A stretch of 64,000 nucleotides of DNA, taken from the NCBI GenBank assembly GCA_964494505.1, contig CAZBRO010000005.1, positions 62,001-126,000 on the forward strand, read 5' to 3'. The position numbers were made by a program, and so were the translations under genes. The DNA is from CAIYRG01 sp964494505 (lineage in GTDB: Bacteria > Pseudomonadota > Alphaproteobacteria > Micropepsales > Micropepsaceae). Every line of letters starts with the position of its first letter. The stretch's first letter is position 1. Below the pieces are notes generated by a model. It did not search any database. It worked only from the letters and a program-made list of their open reading frames with translations, and was not told where the DNA came from. This document shows, one piece after another, positions 1-8,242 of the stretch.

Positions 1-473
1 TCCTTGTCGCCCGTCTTGGCGCGCTTCTCGATGGGCACGATGCGGCGCTCCAGGCTGTCGAGGTCTGAGAGCATCAGTTCGGTTTCAACCGTCTCGGCAT
101 CGGCCACCGGATCGATGCGGCCCTCGACATGGGTGACGTCGCCGCCGGAAAAACAGCGCACCACATGCAGCACCGCATCCACTTCGCGGATGTTGGCGAG
201 GAACTGGTTGCCCAGACCTTCGCCCTTGGACGCGCCGCGCACCAGCCCCGCGATGTCGACAAAAGTGATGCGCGTCGGGATTTCCTGTGCGGATTTGGCA
301 ATCACGGAGAGTTTGTCGAGGCGCGCATCGGGCACCGCGACATCGCCGACATTCGGTTCGATGGTGCAGAACGGATAGTTCGCCGCTTGTGCTGCCGCCG
401 TCTGGGTCAGCGCGTTGAACAGCGTCGATTTCCCGACATTGGGCAGGCCGACAATGCCGCACTTAAATCCCAT
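1..473 (-). CDS. ychF: Ribosome-associated ATPase YchF, N-terminal part (cut by window edge)
   Basis: This is the first 157 residues of the YchF/Ola1 P-loop NTPase, a translation-associated ATPase of the Obg-related group. The protein begins MGFKCGIVGLPNVGKS, with the P-loop GLPNVGKS at residues 9-16, followed by the switch region DIAGLVRGASKGEGLGNQF typical of the family. The family is usually about 365 residues long, so more than half lies outside the window, including the NxxE segment that gives ATP preference. The ATG at 471-473 overlaps the last 11 bases of pth, so the two genes are very probably co-transcribed and translationally coupled, a common alphaproteobacterial arrangement. Identity is certain from the visible motifs. 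Confidence 0.95.
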   Translation of the reverse strand, partial: MGFKCGIVGLPNVGKSTLFNALTQTAAAQAANYPFCTIEPNVGDVAVPDARLDKLSVIAKSAQEIPTRITFVDIAGLVRGASKGEGLGNQFLANIREVDAVLHVVRCFSGGDVTHVEGRIDPVADAETVETELMLSDLDSLERRIVPIEKRAKTGDK

Positions 474-1116
474 CGGGGGCGTCCTTCGCTGTTTTCTCTT
501 TGGGCTCTTTGGGCACTTTGGGCGGCTTGGGCGGTTTCGGCGGCTGTGTCGCCAACGCCACGCGATTCATGAAGCCAGCATCGTCGTCCGCGGCAAGATA
601 GGGCGCGGCGTCCGCGATGGCATCCAGCAGCGGCATGAGCCACTCCTTGTCGGCTTTGGAGAAATCGTGCAGCGCATAGGCGAGCACCGCGGGCTTGCCG
701 GGGTGTCCGATGCCGATACGCAAGCGCCTGTAATCCGGGCCCAACGTGGCGGTGATCGAGCGCAAGCCATTGTGGCCGGCATCGCCGCCGCCGGATTTGG
801 CCCGCAATTTCCCCGGCGCCAGATCGAGTTCGTCGTGGATCACCACAACGGCCTCAAGCGGGAGCTTCAGATAGCGCACCGCCTCGCCGACCGCCCGCCC
901 GCTCTCATTCATATAGGTCATGGGCTTGAGTAGCAGGGTCTTGCGCCCGCCGAGCGTCCCTTCCGCCACCAGTCCTTGATAGCGCGGCCTGAAGCCTCCG
1001 AATTTATGGCGCGCGGCTATCGCGTCCACGGCCATGAAGCCGGCATTGTGCCGGTGGCGCGCATAGGTTTCGCCGGGATTGCCGAGCCCGGCGATGAGGA
1101 GGGGGCTGTCAGTCAT
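463..1116 (-). CDS. pth: Peptidyl-tRNA hydrolase
   Basis: Cleaves peptidyl-tRNA released from stalled ribosomes, recycling tRNA in the cytoplasm. The 217-residue product starts MTDSPLLIAGLGNPG. The GLGNPG motif sits at residues 10-15 and HRHNAGF near residues 21-27 carries the catalytic histidine; the conserved VIHDELDL segment follows. An in-frame upstream extension exists, but the ATG at 1114-1116 places GLGNPG at the normal distance from the start, so it is preferred. The C-terminus is odd: about 35 residues rich in proline and lysine (repeated PPKPPK-type units) follow the globular domain and are probably disordered. The gene lies between rplY and ychF in one minus-strand block. Confidence 0.95.
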   Translation of the reverse strand: MTDSPLLIAGLGNPGETYARHRHNAGFMAVDAIAARHKFGGFRPRYQGLVAEGTLGGRKTLLLKPMTYMNESGRAVGEAVRYLKLPLEAVVVIHDELDLAPGKLRAKSGGGDAGHNGLRSITATLGPDYRRLRIGIGHPGKPAVLAYALHDFSKADKEWLMPLLDAIADAAPYLAADDDAGFMNRVALATQPPKPPKPPKVPKEPKEKTAKDAPDGI

Positions 1117-1180
1117 GCTGCGCGATAAATTCGGGACCCTCATGCTGCGACAAGCGAATGCCATGAGGGCTGAAGGTACC

Positions 1181-1209
1181 CCTCACCCTCAGCTTGTCGA
1201 AGGGTGAGG
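1181..1209. repeat. Palindromic intergenic repeat, family A (copy 1)
   Basis: A 29-base imperfect palindrome with arms CCTCACCCT and AGGGTGAGG around a core containing AGCTTGTCGA. It sits between rplY and pth. The same 29-base design recurs at 17346-17374, and inverted or longer versions occur at 17305-17331, 46034-46060 and 46077-46117. In transcripts it would form a stable hairpin between rplY and pth. It resembles REP-type dispersed palindromes common in alphaproteobacterial genomes. Confidence 0.75.
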
Positions 1210-1236
1210 AGCGCGATAGCGCCAAGCAAAGGCGCG

Positions 1237-1953
1237 TTACTTCTTCTCCCCGCCCTTGCCCTTTTCGGCGGCGGCAGGAGCCGCGGCAGCACCTGCGGCA
1301 GGTGTGGCGCCTTCCGCACCTTCGGCCGCAGCCGCACCCTCTTCGCCCGTTGCCGCAGCCGCCGTGGTCGTCACCTCTTCGGTGTAGGTGGTCGGCGGCG
1401 CGATGGTCGCAACCGTGAAGTCGCGTCCCCGGATCATGGGCCTGACGCCTTCGGGCAATGCGAAAGCCGAGATGTGGATGGAATCGCCGATGTCGAGTTC
1501 GGAGAGGTCGCCCTCGATATATTCCGGAATGTTGTCCACCGGACAGAGCAGAGCCACTTCATGGCGCACGATGTTCAAGACGCCGCCCTTCTTGATGCCG
1601 GGCGAACTTTCCTGGCCGCGAAAATGGACAGGGATGTCGAGCGAAATCTTGCCGCCCGGCGTCAGCCGCAGGAAATCCACGTGCACGACCCGGTCGGACA
1701 CGGGGTCGAGCTGCACCGCCCGGGGGATCACCCGGGTCTTCTTGCCGCCCGTCTCCAGCATGACCAGCGTCTGCAGAAAGGCGCCGGTGCCATACATTTT
1801 GGTCAGCGTGCGCTCGTCCACGTCCACCGTTTCGGGGGCCGCCTCGCCGCCATAGATCACGCCCGGAATGCGCCCGGTCTTCCGCGCCCGATAGGCCGCG
1901 CCCTTGCCGAGCCCGGTGCGGGTTTCGGCGGTCAGTTCCAATGTTTCGCGCAT
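1237..1953 (-). CDS. rplY: 50S ribosomal protein L25 (TL5/CTC form)
   Basis: Large-subunit ribosomal protein that binds 5S rRNA. The 238-residue product begins MRETLELTAETRTGLGKGAA, with the RKTGRIPGVIYG segment typical of the L25 N-terminal domain, and continues into the beta-rich C-terminal domain of the longer CTC/TL5 type. An upstream in-frame extension is ignored because MRETLEL at 1951-1953 is the standard family start. The last 45 or so residues are a low-complexity tail of alanine, glutamate, glycine and lysine, a frequent feature in alphaproteobacteria. The gene stands upstream of pth and ychF on the same strand, 120 bp away, with a palindromic repeat between them. Confidence 0.95.
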   Translation of the reverse strand: MRETLELTAETRTGLGKGAAYRARKTGRIPGVIYGGEAAPETVDVDERTLTKMYGTGAFLQTLVMLETGGKKTRVIPRAVQLDPVSDRVVHVDFLRLTPGGKISLDIPVHFRGQESSPGIKKGGVLNIVRHEVALLCPVDNIPEYIEGDLSELDIGDSIHISAFALPEGVRPMIRGRDFTVATIAPPTTYTEEVTTTAAAATGEEGAAAAEGAEGATPAAGAAAAPAAAEKGKGGEKK

Positions 1954-2093
1954 GGCGGAAATCCTTGCATTTTCGGCGGCAATGGCTTGGAGAGCGGAGG
2001 CTTTTAGCGGATGGGCCGAAGGAAGGCAACCGCCAGGGCCCAAGCCGTCGAAAACATGCTAAGTTCCGCCAAAATGAGGAAGGGGAGGGGGAT

Positions 2094-2492
2094 ATGCCGG
2101 ACATTAACTATATCGGGGTTGCCTTGGCGGGGCTCGCCGGCTGGCTGGTGGGTGCCGTCTGGTACGGGGTGCTGGGGCGGCCCTGGATGGCGGCGGCCGG
2201 GATAACCCCGCCCGACGGGCGGCGGCAGATGCTGATGGGCCCGATGGTGCTGGCGCTGGTAGCACTCCTGGTCATGGCGCTGATGCTGGCGGGGCTGGTT
2301 GGCCATATGGGGGCGCCGACCGTGATGAACGGGGTGATTTCGGGGGCTCTCGTCTGGCTCGGATTCGTCATCACCACCATTGCCGTCAACAACGCCTTCC
2401 AGGGCAGGAAACCGATGCTGACCGTGATCGACGGCGGCCACTGGCTGGCCGTGCTGGTCGTGGAAGGGATCGTTCTGGGCCTTATCGGGTGA
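2094..2492 (+). CDS. Small integral membrane protein, DUF1761-like
   Basis: A 132-residue protein with about four predicted membrane helices. The first contains the pattern GWLVGAVWYGVLGRPWM, which resembles the family of small membrane proteins known as DUF1761; no biochemical role is established for these. The ATG at 2094 follows a strong ribosome-binding stretch (GGAAGGGGAGGGG), so the longer in-frame extension upstream is rejected. Its stop overlaps by four bases (GTGA) with the start of the next gene, another membrane protein, so the two are probably made and used together. The assignment to DUF1761 is from overall pattern only. Confidence 0.75.
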   Translation: MPDINYIGVALAGLAGWLVGAVWYGVLGRPWMAAAGITPPDGRRQMLMGPMVLALVALLVMALMLAGLVGHMGAPTVMNGVISGALVWLGFVITTIAVNNAFQGRKPMLTVIDGGHWLAVLVVEGIVLGLIG

Positions 2493-3013
2493 CGCCCTTC
2501 GATCAGGCCTTCGACTGGTTCGAGCACACCGGCTTGAGCGAGTGGGTGCGAAGCGATTCCCTGATCGCCTTCCCGCTGATCCTGACCGTGCACACCATCG
2601 GCATGGGGTTCCTGGCCGGCACGAGTTGGGCGATCGATCTGAGGATTCTGGGGGTCGCGCCCCGCGTGCCGCTGCCGGCGCTGGACAAGTTCTATCCCGT
2701 CATCTGGACGGCGCTGGCGGCAAACGTCGCCTCAGGCGTGCTGCTGCTGGCGGGCTATCCCTACAAGGCGTTCACCAATCCGGACTTCTACATCAAGCTT
2801 TCGCTGATCGCACTCGCGGTCGTCCTTATACTGAAGATCCGGCGCGAGGTCTTGCGCGCGCCTGGCGATATGTCGCGCGACAGCCTCTTCGCGCGCCGGG
2901 CGAAGCGGCTTGCGGCGCTGTCGATCGTCTCCTGGGCGGGCGTCATCACGTCGGGGCGGCTTCTGGCCTACACCTTCACCTGGCTGCGCGTCGGGATTCC
3001 CGGCGGCTTCTGA
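2489..3013 (+). CDS. Four-helix membrane protein of unknown function
   Basis: A 174-residue protein with about four or five hydrophobic segments, including FPLILTVHTIGMGFLAGTSW near the N-terminus and a charged cytoplasmic-type loop (KIRREVLRAPGDMSRD) in the second half. The conserved histidine in the first helix and the general layout recall small DUF6644-type membrane proteins found beside dehydrogenases in soil proteobacteria; I cannot name a function. Translation starts at the GTG at 2489, which overlaps the stop codon of the upstream membrane protein in a GTGA junction. It ends seven bases before the stop of a convergent glycosylase gene. Confidence 0.7.
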   Translation: MTPFDQAFDWFEHTGLSEWVRSDSLIAFPLILTVHTIGMGFLAGTSWAIDLRILGVAPRVPLPALDKFYPVIWTALAANVASGVLLLAGYPYKAFTNPDFYIKLSLIALAVVLILKIRREVLRAPGDMSRDSLFARRAKRLAALSIVSWAGVITSGRLLAYTFTWLRVGIPGGF

Positions 3014-3019
3014 GCCTTT

Positions 3020-3616
3020 CTAGGAGCGCGGCGAAAACGGACGGCTGAGGAAGCGCGAGCCTTTCAGGCCGAAGCGCCATTCGAGGTCGATCCCCCGCGT
3101 GATGCCGATTCTCTTTCCCGTCGCGATTTCGTGCGTTTGCGTGCGCGGCTTGAGCGTAAAGGGCGGCGCGTCGAGCGCCCTGCCGTCGAGCGCGGCCGTG
3201 ATGCCGAGCGCCTCGGTCAACCGCCCGGGTCCCGCGCACAACAGCCGTGGCGCGAGGCCGCCGCGCTGCTCGGCCATGACATCGAGCCCGTGCAGCGGTT
3301 CGAGCGCCCGGATAAGAACCGCGCTGCCCAGCGGTTCCGGTCCACAGACGAAGTTCAGGCACCAATGCACACCGTATGAGCGATAGACATAGGCGATGCC
3401 CGCAGGACCGAACATGGACTTGTTCCGCTTCGTGCGGCGGCCCTCATAGCAGTGCGAAGCCGGATCGGTCCGATCGTAGGCTTCCGTTTCGACAATCAGA
3501 CCGCCCGCGCCATTCACCAACAGCGTCGCGCCGATCAGGTCGCGCGCCACCGTGACCGCATCGCGGGCAAAGAAGCGTCTGTCCAATGTGGCGGCCGATG
3601 TGCGGGCTTTCACCAT
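3020..3616 (-). CDS. DNA-3-methyladenine glycosylase (AAG/MPG family)
   Basis: Base-excision repair enzyme that removes alkylated purines such as 3-methyladenine from DNA. At 198 residues it is of normal size for the bacterial AAG fold. Visible family motifs are FFARDAVTVARDLIGATL near residue 15, the catalytic-site segment IVETEAYDRTDPASH around residues 41-55, MFGPAGIAYVYRSYGVHWCLN around residues 68-88 and the substrate-pocket stretch LCAGPGRLTEALGI. The start ATG at 3614-3616 is the only suitable one. Six bases separate it from the stop of a small conserved gene upstream on the same strand, so it may be the last gene of that unit. Confidence 0.93.
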   Translation of the reverse strand: MVKARTSAATLDRRFFARDAVTVARDLIGATLLVNGAGGLIVETEAYDRTDPASHCYEGRRTKRNKSMFGPAGIAYVYRSYGVHWCLNFVCGPEPLGSAVLIRALEPLHGLDVMAEQRGGLAPRLLCAGPGRLTEALGITAALDGRALDAPPFTLKPRTQTHEIATGKRIGITRGIDLEWRFGLKGSRFLSRPFSPRS

Positions 3617-3622
3617 GTCGAT

Positions 3623-3946
3623 TTACAGCAGCTGGATCGGATAGCTGCGTATCACGATCGATTGCTGCCGCAAGCGCTTTTCCAGCCGTTCGCGATAATT
3701 GGCCCACCAGGCCTCGTCGATTTCGGCGACCATGACTTCGAACACGGCGATGTCGTCGCGCTTGGCTTGCCGCCCGGGAGGCACCCACAGCCCTTCGGCC
3801 GGCGCGCGCGTAAACGCGGTCAGGCCCTTGAAGCGCTTAACCAGCTCGTCCCCGATGGCGCGGTAGAGCTCGTGAGGGAATTCGTGTCCTTCATTGTCGT
3901 AGATCGGCAGGAGAATCTGAATCAGGTGCATCGGGGCGTCCGTCAT
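3623..3946 (-). CDS. Conserved small protein of unknown function
   Basis: A 107-residue soluble protein, MTDAPMHLIQILLPIYDNEG at the start, with no signal peptide or membrane segment. It has an alpha/beta-ferredoxin-like feel: a beta strand (MHLIQILLPIY), a helix (HELYRAIGDELVKRF) and a second strand-helix unit (IAVFEVMVAEIDEAWWANYRERLEKRL), which is the pattern of small tautomerase or dimeric barrel proteins, but no catalytic N-terminal proline is present. Its ATG overlaps the stop codon of the flavin amine oxidase gene by four bases, so the two are likely translationally coupled. Function is not recognised. Confidence 0.7.
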   Translation of the reverse strand: MTDAPMHLIQILLPIYDNEGHEFPHELYRAIGDELVKRFKGLTAFTRAPAEGLWVPPGRQAKRDDIAVFEVMVAEIDEAWWANYRERLEKRLRQQSIVIRSYPIQLL

Positions 3947-5109
3947 AGAAAGCGGCCAAGTCTCATCGCGCTCAAATCGAAATGGCTTTTGCCATCTATC
4001 GCGAGTTCGGCCAGCGCCTCGCCGATTGCCGCAGAATGCTTGAAACCATGGCCGGAACAGGGCGAAGCAATGACGATGCGGTCCGATTGGGGATGGAAAT
4101 CGATGATGAAACCTTCATCGGGTGTATTGGTATAAAGACACACGGACCCCTTGACGCAATTCCGGTCCAGACCCGGCAGATAGGGCGCGACATACTCCTC
4201 GTACATCTGCGCGATTTCCGCATCTTTCACCGTGCGATCGACGGAGTCCGGCGTCGTGATGCGGCCGAACCCGTGGGTGGTGACTTTCACGCCGTCACGT
4301 GGGTCCCCGCTCAAGGGAAAACCGTAGATGCCGCGTTCCGGACCCTGAAGCTCCCAAATGAAGACCGGGAAGGTGCCGGGAAGAAACGGCGCGGCCGGTC
4401 CTTTCACGGCAAACCAGTAAAGCACCTGACGCCGGATGGTGAGCAGCTTCGCAAAACGCGCCGGCATCAATTCCGGCAGCCACGCACCCGCCGTGACGAT
4501 GAGCCGTTCGGCCTCGTACCGCGCGCGGTCGGTCGAAATAATCACGCCGCCCGGCGAGACATCGAAGCCGAGGACTTTCTCATCGCTGCGAATCGCCGCG
4601 CCGTAACGCTTCGCAAGATCGAGCTGCGCCAGGACGCAATTTTCGGGACGCAGGAATCCGGCCGCCGGTTCGTAATAGCCGGCCTCGTCGTCGCGCACAT
4701 GGAATTGCGGGAAACGCCGCCTTATGTCCGCGGCCGTCAGAATCTCATGCGCAATCCCGTGCGCCTTCGCCGCCGCGACCGTGGTGGCGAAGAAATCCTC
4801 GACCGGCAGCACGGAGGTTTTGGCTGGGCTCCACAGGATCAGCCCGCCGGTCTGAGTCATCAGGTCGGCCCCGGTCTCGCTCTCGATCTCGCGCCAGATT
4901 TCGTGTGAGCGCATCGCGAGCGGCGTGTAGTGCGCGCCTTCGCCGATGGCGAGGCGGGTGATCCGCGTGTCACCATGGGATGAGCCCAGCCCGTGCGGCG
5001 GCGCGAACCGGTCGAGGCCCAGCACGCGGGCACCCCGCCTGGCGAGCTGATAGGCCGCGGCGCTTCCCATCGCGCCCAAGCCCAAAATCACGACATCGTA
5101 TTTGTCCAT
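3943..5109 (-). CDS. Monomeric sarcosine / N-methyltryptophan oxidase-like flavoenzyme
   Basis: A 388-residue FAD-dependent amine oxidase of the DAO/MSOX family. It oxidises a secondary N-methyl amino acid, giving formaldehyde, the demethylated amine and hydrogen peroxide; the exact substrate cannot be read from sequence. The dinucleotide-binding motif VILGLGAMGSAAAYQLARRG is at residues 7-26, followed by HGLGSSHGDTRITRLA, characteristic of the N-methyltryptophan/sarcosine oxidases. Near the C-terminus, GSVCLYTNTPDEGFIIDFHP contains the cysteine to which FAD is covalently bound in characterised members. The ATG at 5107-5109 is preferred to a start 11 codons upstream. The gene is coupled to the downstream small protein. 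Confidence 0.88.
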   Translation of the reverse strand: MDKYDVVILGLGAMGSAAAYQLARRGARVLGLDRFAPPHGLGSSHGDTRITRLAIGEGAHYTPLAMRSHEIWREIESETGADLMTQTGGLILWSPAKTSVLPVEDFFATTVAAAKAHGIAHEILTAADIRRRFPQFHVRDDEAGYYEPAAGFLRPENCVLAQLDLAKRYGAAIRSDEKVLGFDVSPGGVIISTDRARYEAERLIVTAGAWLPELMPARFAKLLTIRRQVLYWFAVKGPAAPFLPGTFPVFIWELQGPERGIYGFPLSGDPRDGVKVTTHGFGRITTPDSVDRTVKDAEIAQMYEEYVAPYLPGLDRNCVKGSVCLYTNTPDEGFIIDFHPQSDRIVIASPCSGHGFKHSAAIGEALAELAIDGKSHFDLSAMRLGRFL

Positions 5110-5150
5110 GCCCGGATTGTAACCCGTTTCGCGAAAAGGCAATCTGGCCA

Positions 5151-5310
5151 GTGTCGAGGTTTCGAAGTTCGCTTCATTGTCGAAATCGGGCTTCGGGCGA
5201 ACTTCGAAGCCGAAACGACACCAGAATCAAGAGTCGCTGGTGTCCCCGCGATTCCGAAATTCGCATGAGGCTGATATCGAGATGTGGCGAATTTCGGAAT
5301 CGGGACACTA
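5151..5310. repeat. Paired inverted repeats between divergent genes
   Basis: Two consecutive inverted repeats lie between the amine oxidase and the dioxygenase gene. The first has perfect arms TTCGAAGTTCGC (5161-5172) and GCGAACTTCGAA (5197-5208). The second has 16-base perfect arms CGATTCCGAAATTCGC (5249-5264) and GCGAATTTCGGAATCG (5287-5302), bounded by GTGTCC and GGACAC. The four arms are variants of one another (GTGTC, then TTCGAA or TTCCGAA, then TTCGC), so the region is a tandem pair of related palindromes. Whether this is an operator array or a mobile palindromic element cannot be decided here. Confidence 0.8.
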
Positions 5311-5329
5311 GGTGGAGGAAAGTCGCCTG

Positions 5330-6202
5330 ATGATCGTGAACGAAACCGCCAAGATCGAGGTGGAGCCGACCGGGGCTGCGCTGGGCGCCGAAATAAAGGG
5401 CGTGGACCTTCGCCATGTGGACGATGCGGCATTCGCCGTCATCCATCGCGCCTGGGTGGATCATCTGGTGCTGCTGTTTCGGGGACAGCGTCTGACCGAC
5501 GACGATCTGATCGCGTTTTCCCGCCGCTTCGGTGCGCTCGACTGGGCGCCGATTCAGGAAACCGGCCGCCGTTTCGTGGACGGCAAGCCCGAAATCTATG
5601 TCGTCTCCAACGTGATCGAGAACGGCGTCCCTATCGGCAGCTTGGGTGCCGGCGAGGCCGTCTGGCACACCGACATGTCCTATATCGAGGACCCGCCCAA
5701 GGCGAGCATGCTCTACGCGCTGGAAGTGCCGCCGTCGGGCGGCGACACCGGCTTCGTCAACATGTATTCCGGCTACGAGGCGCTTCCTGCGGCGCTGAAG
5801 CGGCGTATCGAAGGGCTGATGCTCAAGCATGACGGCACCTACAACAGCGGCGGCTATGTGCGGCTCGGCGTGGAGGCGGTGGACGATCCCGTGCATTCGC
5901 CGGGCGCGGTGCATCCTTTGGTGTGCACCCACCCGGACTCGGGACGGCGCGTGCTTTATTTGGGGCGCCGCCGCAACGGCTACATCATGGGATTGCCGTT
6001 GGCCCAATCGGAGGCGCTGCTGGACGAACTCTGGTCCTACGCCGCCCGTGACGAATACACCTGGTACAACCAGTGGCGCGCGGGCGATCTCGTGATGTGG
6101 GACAATCGCTGCACCATGCACCGGCGCGATGCCTTCGATTCCAGCGCTCGCCGCATCATGCACAGGACCCAGATCAAGGGCGAAGCGCGGCCCAGCGCAT
6201 GA
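5330..6202 (+). CDS. TauD/TfdA-family Fe(II)/2-oxoglutarate dioxygenase
   Basis: A 290-residue non-haem iron dioxygenase that would hydroxylate an organic acid, sulfonate or related substrate using 2-oxoglutarate and oxygen. The iron ligands are visible: WHTDMSY gives His113 and Asp115, and CTMHRRDAF gives His264; the RRIMHRTQIKG segment shortly after holds the arginine that binds 2-oxoglutarate. The conserved LLFRGQRLTDDDLIAFSRRFG block is near the N-terminus. The ATG at 5330 follows GGAGGAA; an in-frame GTG six codons earlier overlaps that site and is rejected. The stop overlaps the ATG of an MFS carrier by four bases, suggesting that the carrier imports the dioxygenase substrate. Confidence 0.9.
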   Translation: MIVNETAKIEVEPTGAALGAEIKGVDLRHVDDAAFAVIHRAWVDHLVLLFRGQRLTDDDLIAFSRRFGALDWAPIQETGRRFVDGKPEIYVVSNVIENGVPIGSLGAGEAVWHTDMSYIEDPPKASMLYALEVPPSGGDTGFVNMYSGYEALPAALKRRIEGLMLKHDGTYNSGGYVRLGVEAVDDPVHSPGAVHPLVCTHPDSGRRVLYLGRRRNGYIMGLPLAQSEALLDELWSYAARDEYTWYNQWRAGDLVMWDNRCTMHRRDAFDSSARRIMHRTQIKGEARPSA

Positions 6203-7491
6203 ACATTCGCGTCCGGCCGCCCACCATTGTGCTCGCGCTGCTCTGCGGGATGTATTTCCTGCTGTTCGTCAACCGCACCAATCTCGCGATTGCCGGGCCG
6301 ATGATGCAGTCCGACCTGAAGCTCTCCAACACCGATCTCGGGCTTGCATTCACCGCCTTCGGGATTCCCTACGCGCTGTTTCAACTGTTCGGCGGCCTGA
6401 TCGGCGATTATTTCGGTCCGCGCCGGACGCTCACGGCGTCGGTATTTCTGGTGTTCGTCGCGACCGTCTGGACGGGTGCGGTCGGCGGACTGATGTCGCT
6501 TTTCCTGGCGCGCATTCTGCTCGGCATCGGAGAGGGTGCGGCGTTCCCGACCGCTACGCGCGCCATGTCGGCATGGACGCCGCGCGGGCGCTGGGGCTTC
6601 GCGCAAGGAATTACGCACACCTTTTCGCGCATCGGCAATGCCGGCACCGCGCTGATCGTGGCGCCGCTGATCTTATGGCTCACGTGGCGCGGCTCGTTTT
6701 ATTGGCTGGCGCCGGTCAACCTCGTCTGGGCCGCGGCGTGGTTTTGGTATTTCCGCGACGATCCGCGCGCTCATCCCGGCGTAACGCCCGAAATCGCCGC
6801 GCGCCTGCCTGAGCGACGCGGCGGAACCGCGAAGCGCGGCATTCCGTGGCTGAAGCTCGCGCGGCGCATCGCGCCCGTCACCGCGGTCGATTTCTGCTAT
6901 GGCTGGTTTCTGGTGCTGTTCCAGACCTGGATACCCTCGTTCTTCGTGCAGAATTACGGGCTCAATCTCAACCGCACGGCGCTGTATTCGGCGGGCGTGC
7001 TTTTTGCCGGCGTCATCGGCGACACCCTGGGCGGCGTCTTGAGCGATTTGATCCTGCACAGGACCGGCAAACTGGCGCTGGCGCGCTCAAGCGTGATCGT
7101 GGTGGGTTTCATCGGGGCTGCGCTCTTCACGGTGCCTGTCGTGCTGGTCCACGATCTGACGACCGCCGCGATTTGCCTGTCGCTCGCGTTCCTCTTCGCG
7201 GAATTGATCGTCGGCCCGATCTGGGCGGTGCCGATGGACATCGCCCCCCATTACGCGGGCACGGCGAGCGGCATGATGAATTTCGGCTTCGGCGCAGCCA
7301 GCATCTTCATGCCGGTCTTCTTCGGGACGATGATCGATCTGACCGGCACCTGGACGGTGCCGTTCCTGGTCTCCATCGCGCTGCTGCTCCTGGGCGCGGT
7401 GCTTGCGTATTATCTCCGCCCCGACAAGCCCTTCATCGACGACGACGCCCCGCCATCGGCGGCCTTGGCGATGGAAGCGCGCGCGGCCTGA
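6199..7491 (+). CDS. MFS transporter (anion:cation symporter type)
   Basis: A 430-residue carrier with twelve predicted membrane helices. The N-terminal helix LALLCGMYFLLFVNRTNLAIAGPMM and the loop GLIGDYFGPRRTLT after helix 2 match the phthalate/glucarate-type anion:cation symporter group of the major facilitator superfamily. The ATG at 6199 overlaps the stop of the dioxygenase gene in an ATGA junction, so the two form an operon; uptake of the dioxygenase substrate, probably an organic anion, is the natural inference. The gene ends directly against the stop of a convergent gene; the two stop codons share a TGATCA palindrome. Confidence 0.9.
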   Translation: MNIRVRPPTIVLALLCGMYFLLFVNRTNLAIAGPMMQSDLKLSNTDLGLAFTAFGIPYALFQLFGGLIGDYFGPRRTLTASVFLVFVATVWTGAVGGLMSLFLARILLGIGEGAAFPTATRAMSAWTPRGRWGFAQGITHTFSRIGNAGTALIVAPLILWLTWRGSFYWLAPVNLVWAAAWFWYFRDDPRAHPGVTPEIAARLPERRGGTAKRGIPWLKLARRIAPVTAVDFCYGWFLVLFQTWIPSFFVQNYGLNLNRTALYSAGVLFAGVIGDTLGGVLSDLILHRTGKLALARSSVIVVGFIGAALFTVPVVLVHDLTTAAICLSLAFLFAELIVGPIWAVPMDIAPHYAGTASGMMNFGFGAASIFMPVFFGTMIDLTGTWTVPFLVSIALLLLGAVLAYYLRPDKPFIDDDAPPSAALAMEARAA

Positions 7492-8175
7492 TCAAAACAC
7501 CCAGGGCGTGCCGTTCGGTTGGATTTTGGCTTTGTGATTTTCCATGAACCGCCCGAACTCTTCGCCGAAAATGTGTTTTTCCGCCCAAAAAACGTCTTTG
7601 TACGGCGGCTGCTTCATCACTTCGAGGATATAGCGCTGCCATGCCGCCAATTCGATCTTTGCGGCCTCGTCATGCCGCTCCTGGTAGGTGGAAACAATCT
7701 CGTCGAACAGACTGAGATGCATGTAAATGAGCACCTTCATCTGCACGAAGAGTTCATCCTTGGGCAGGCCGAGAAATGGCGGACTTCCAGGCGCCCGCAG
7801 GTTTTCCAGTGCCACCTGAATTTCCGGATTGGCGATGTGCTGTTTGTCGATTTCGAAAAGCTGATCGGCAAGGTGCTTTGCGCGTAGATCGTTGGCATAT
7901 TGCACCTGCTCGCGCATATCGCGCGATTGCAGATAGGCAAACCAGGCGAGAACGCCAGTTGCAATCGTCAGTCCGAAAGTCGCAAGCGCCAACAGCTCGG
8001 TAAAGAAGACAAGGCCGCTTTCCGTGGCAGCCTGAGCCTCGCTCGAAGACAGTCGTTCCGCGGCAATCTGCTGAACGGGCTGAACGGGAGGACGCGTTTC
8101 CTGAGCCTGAACACAGGTTGCCGACAGAGCGAAACAGGCAACCGCCACGAGTCGAACAAAAGCAAAGCGCGCCAT
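7492..8175 (-). CDS. Exported/anchored protein with one membrane helix, unknown function
   Basis: A 227-residue protein with a signal peptide (ARFAFVRLVAVACFALSATCVQA) and a membrane helix around residues 60-82 (LLALATFGLTIATGVLAWFAYLQ). The rest is a mostly helical, charged domain beginning SRDMREQVQYANDLRAKHLA and continuing through KIELAAWQRYILEVM. This layout, a membrane helix followed by a helical soluble part, resembles poorly described families of stationary membrane-anchored helical proteins. I recognise no catalytic motif. It stands alone on the minus strand, convergent with the MFS gene and with 67 bp to the next gene on the same strand. Confidence 0.75.
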   Translation of the reverse strand: MARFAFVRLVAVACFALSATCVQAQETRPPVQPVQQIAAERLSSSEAQAATESGLVFFTELLALATFGLTIATGVLAWFAYLQSRDMREQVQYANDLRAKHLADQLFEIDKQHIANPEIQVALENLRAPGSPPFLGLPKDELFVQMKVLIYMHLSLFDEIVSTYQERHDEAAKIELAAWQRYILEVMKQPPYKDVFWAEKHIFGEEFGRFMENHKAKIQPNGTPWVF

Positions 8176-8242
8176 GAGTGCCGTCTTCGATTGGCCGCCG
8201 GGCTGCCCCCCTTCGACCAGGCGCCTTGTGGGGGTGTTTTCC

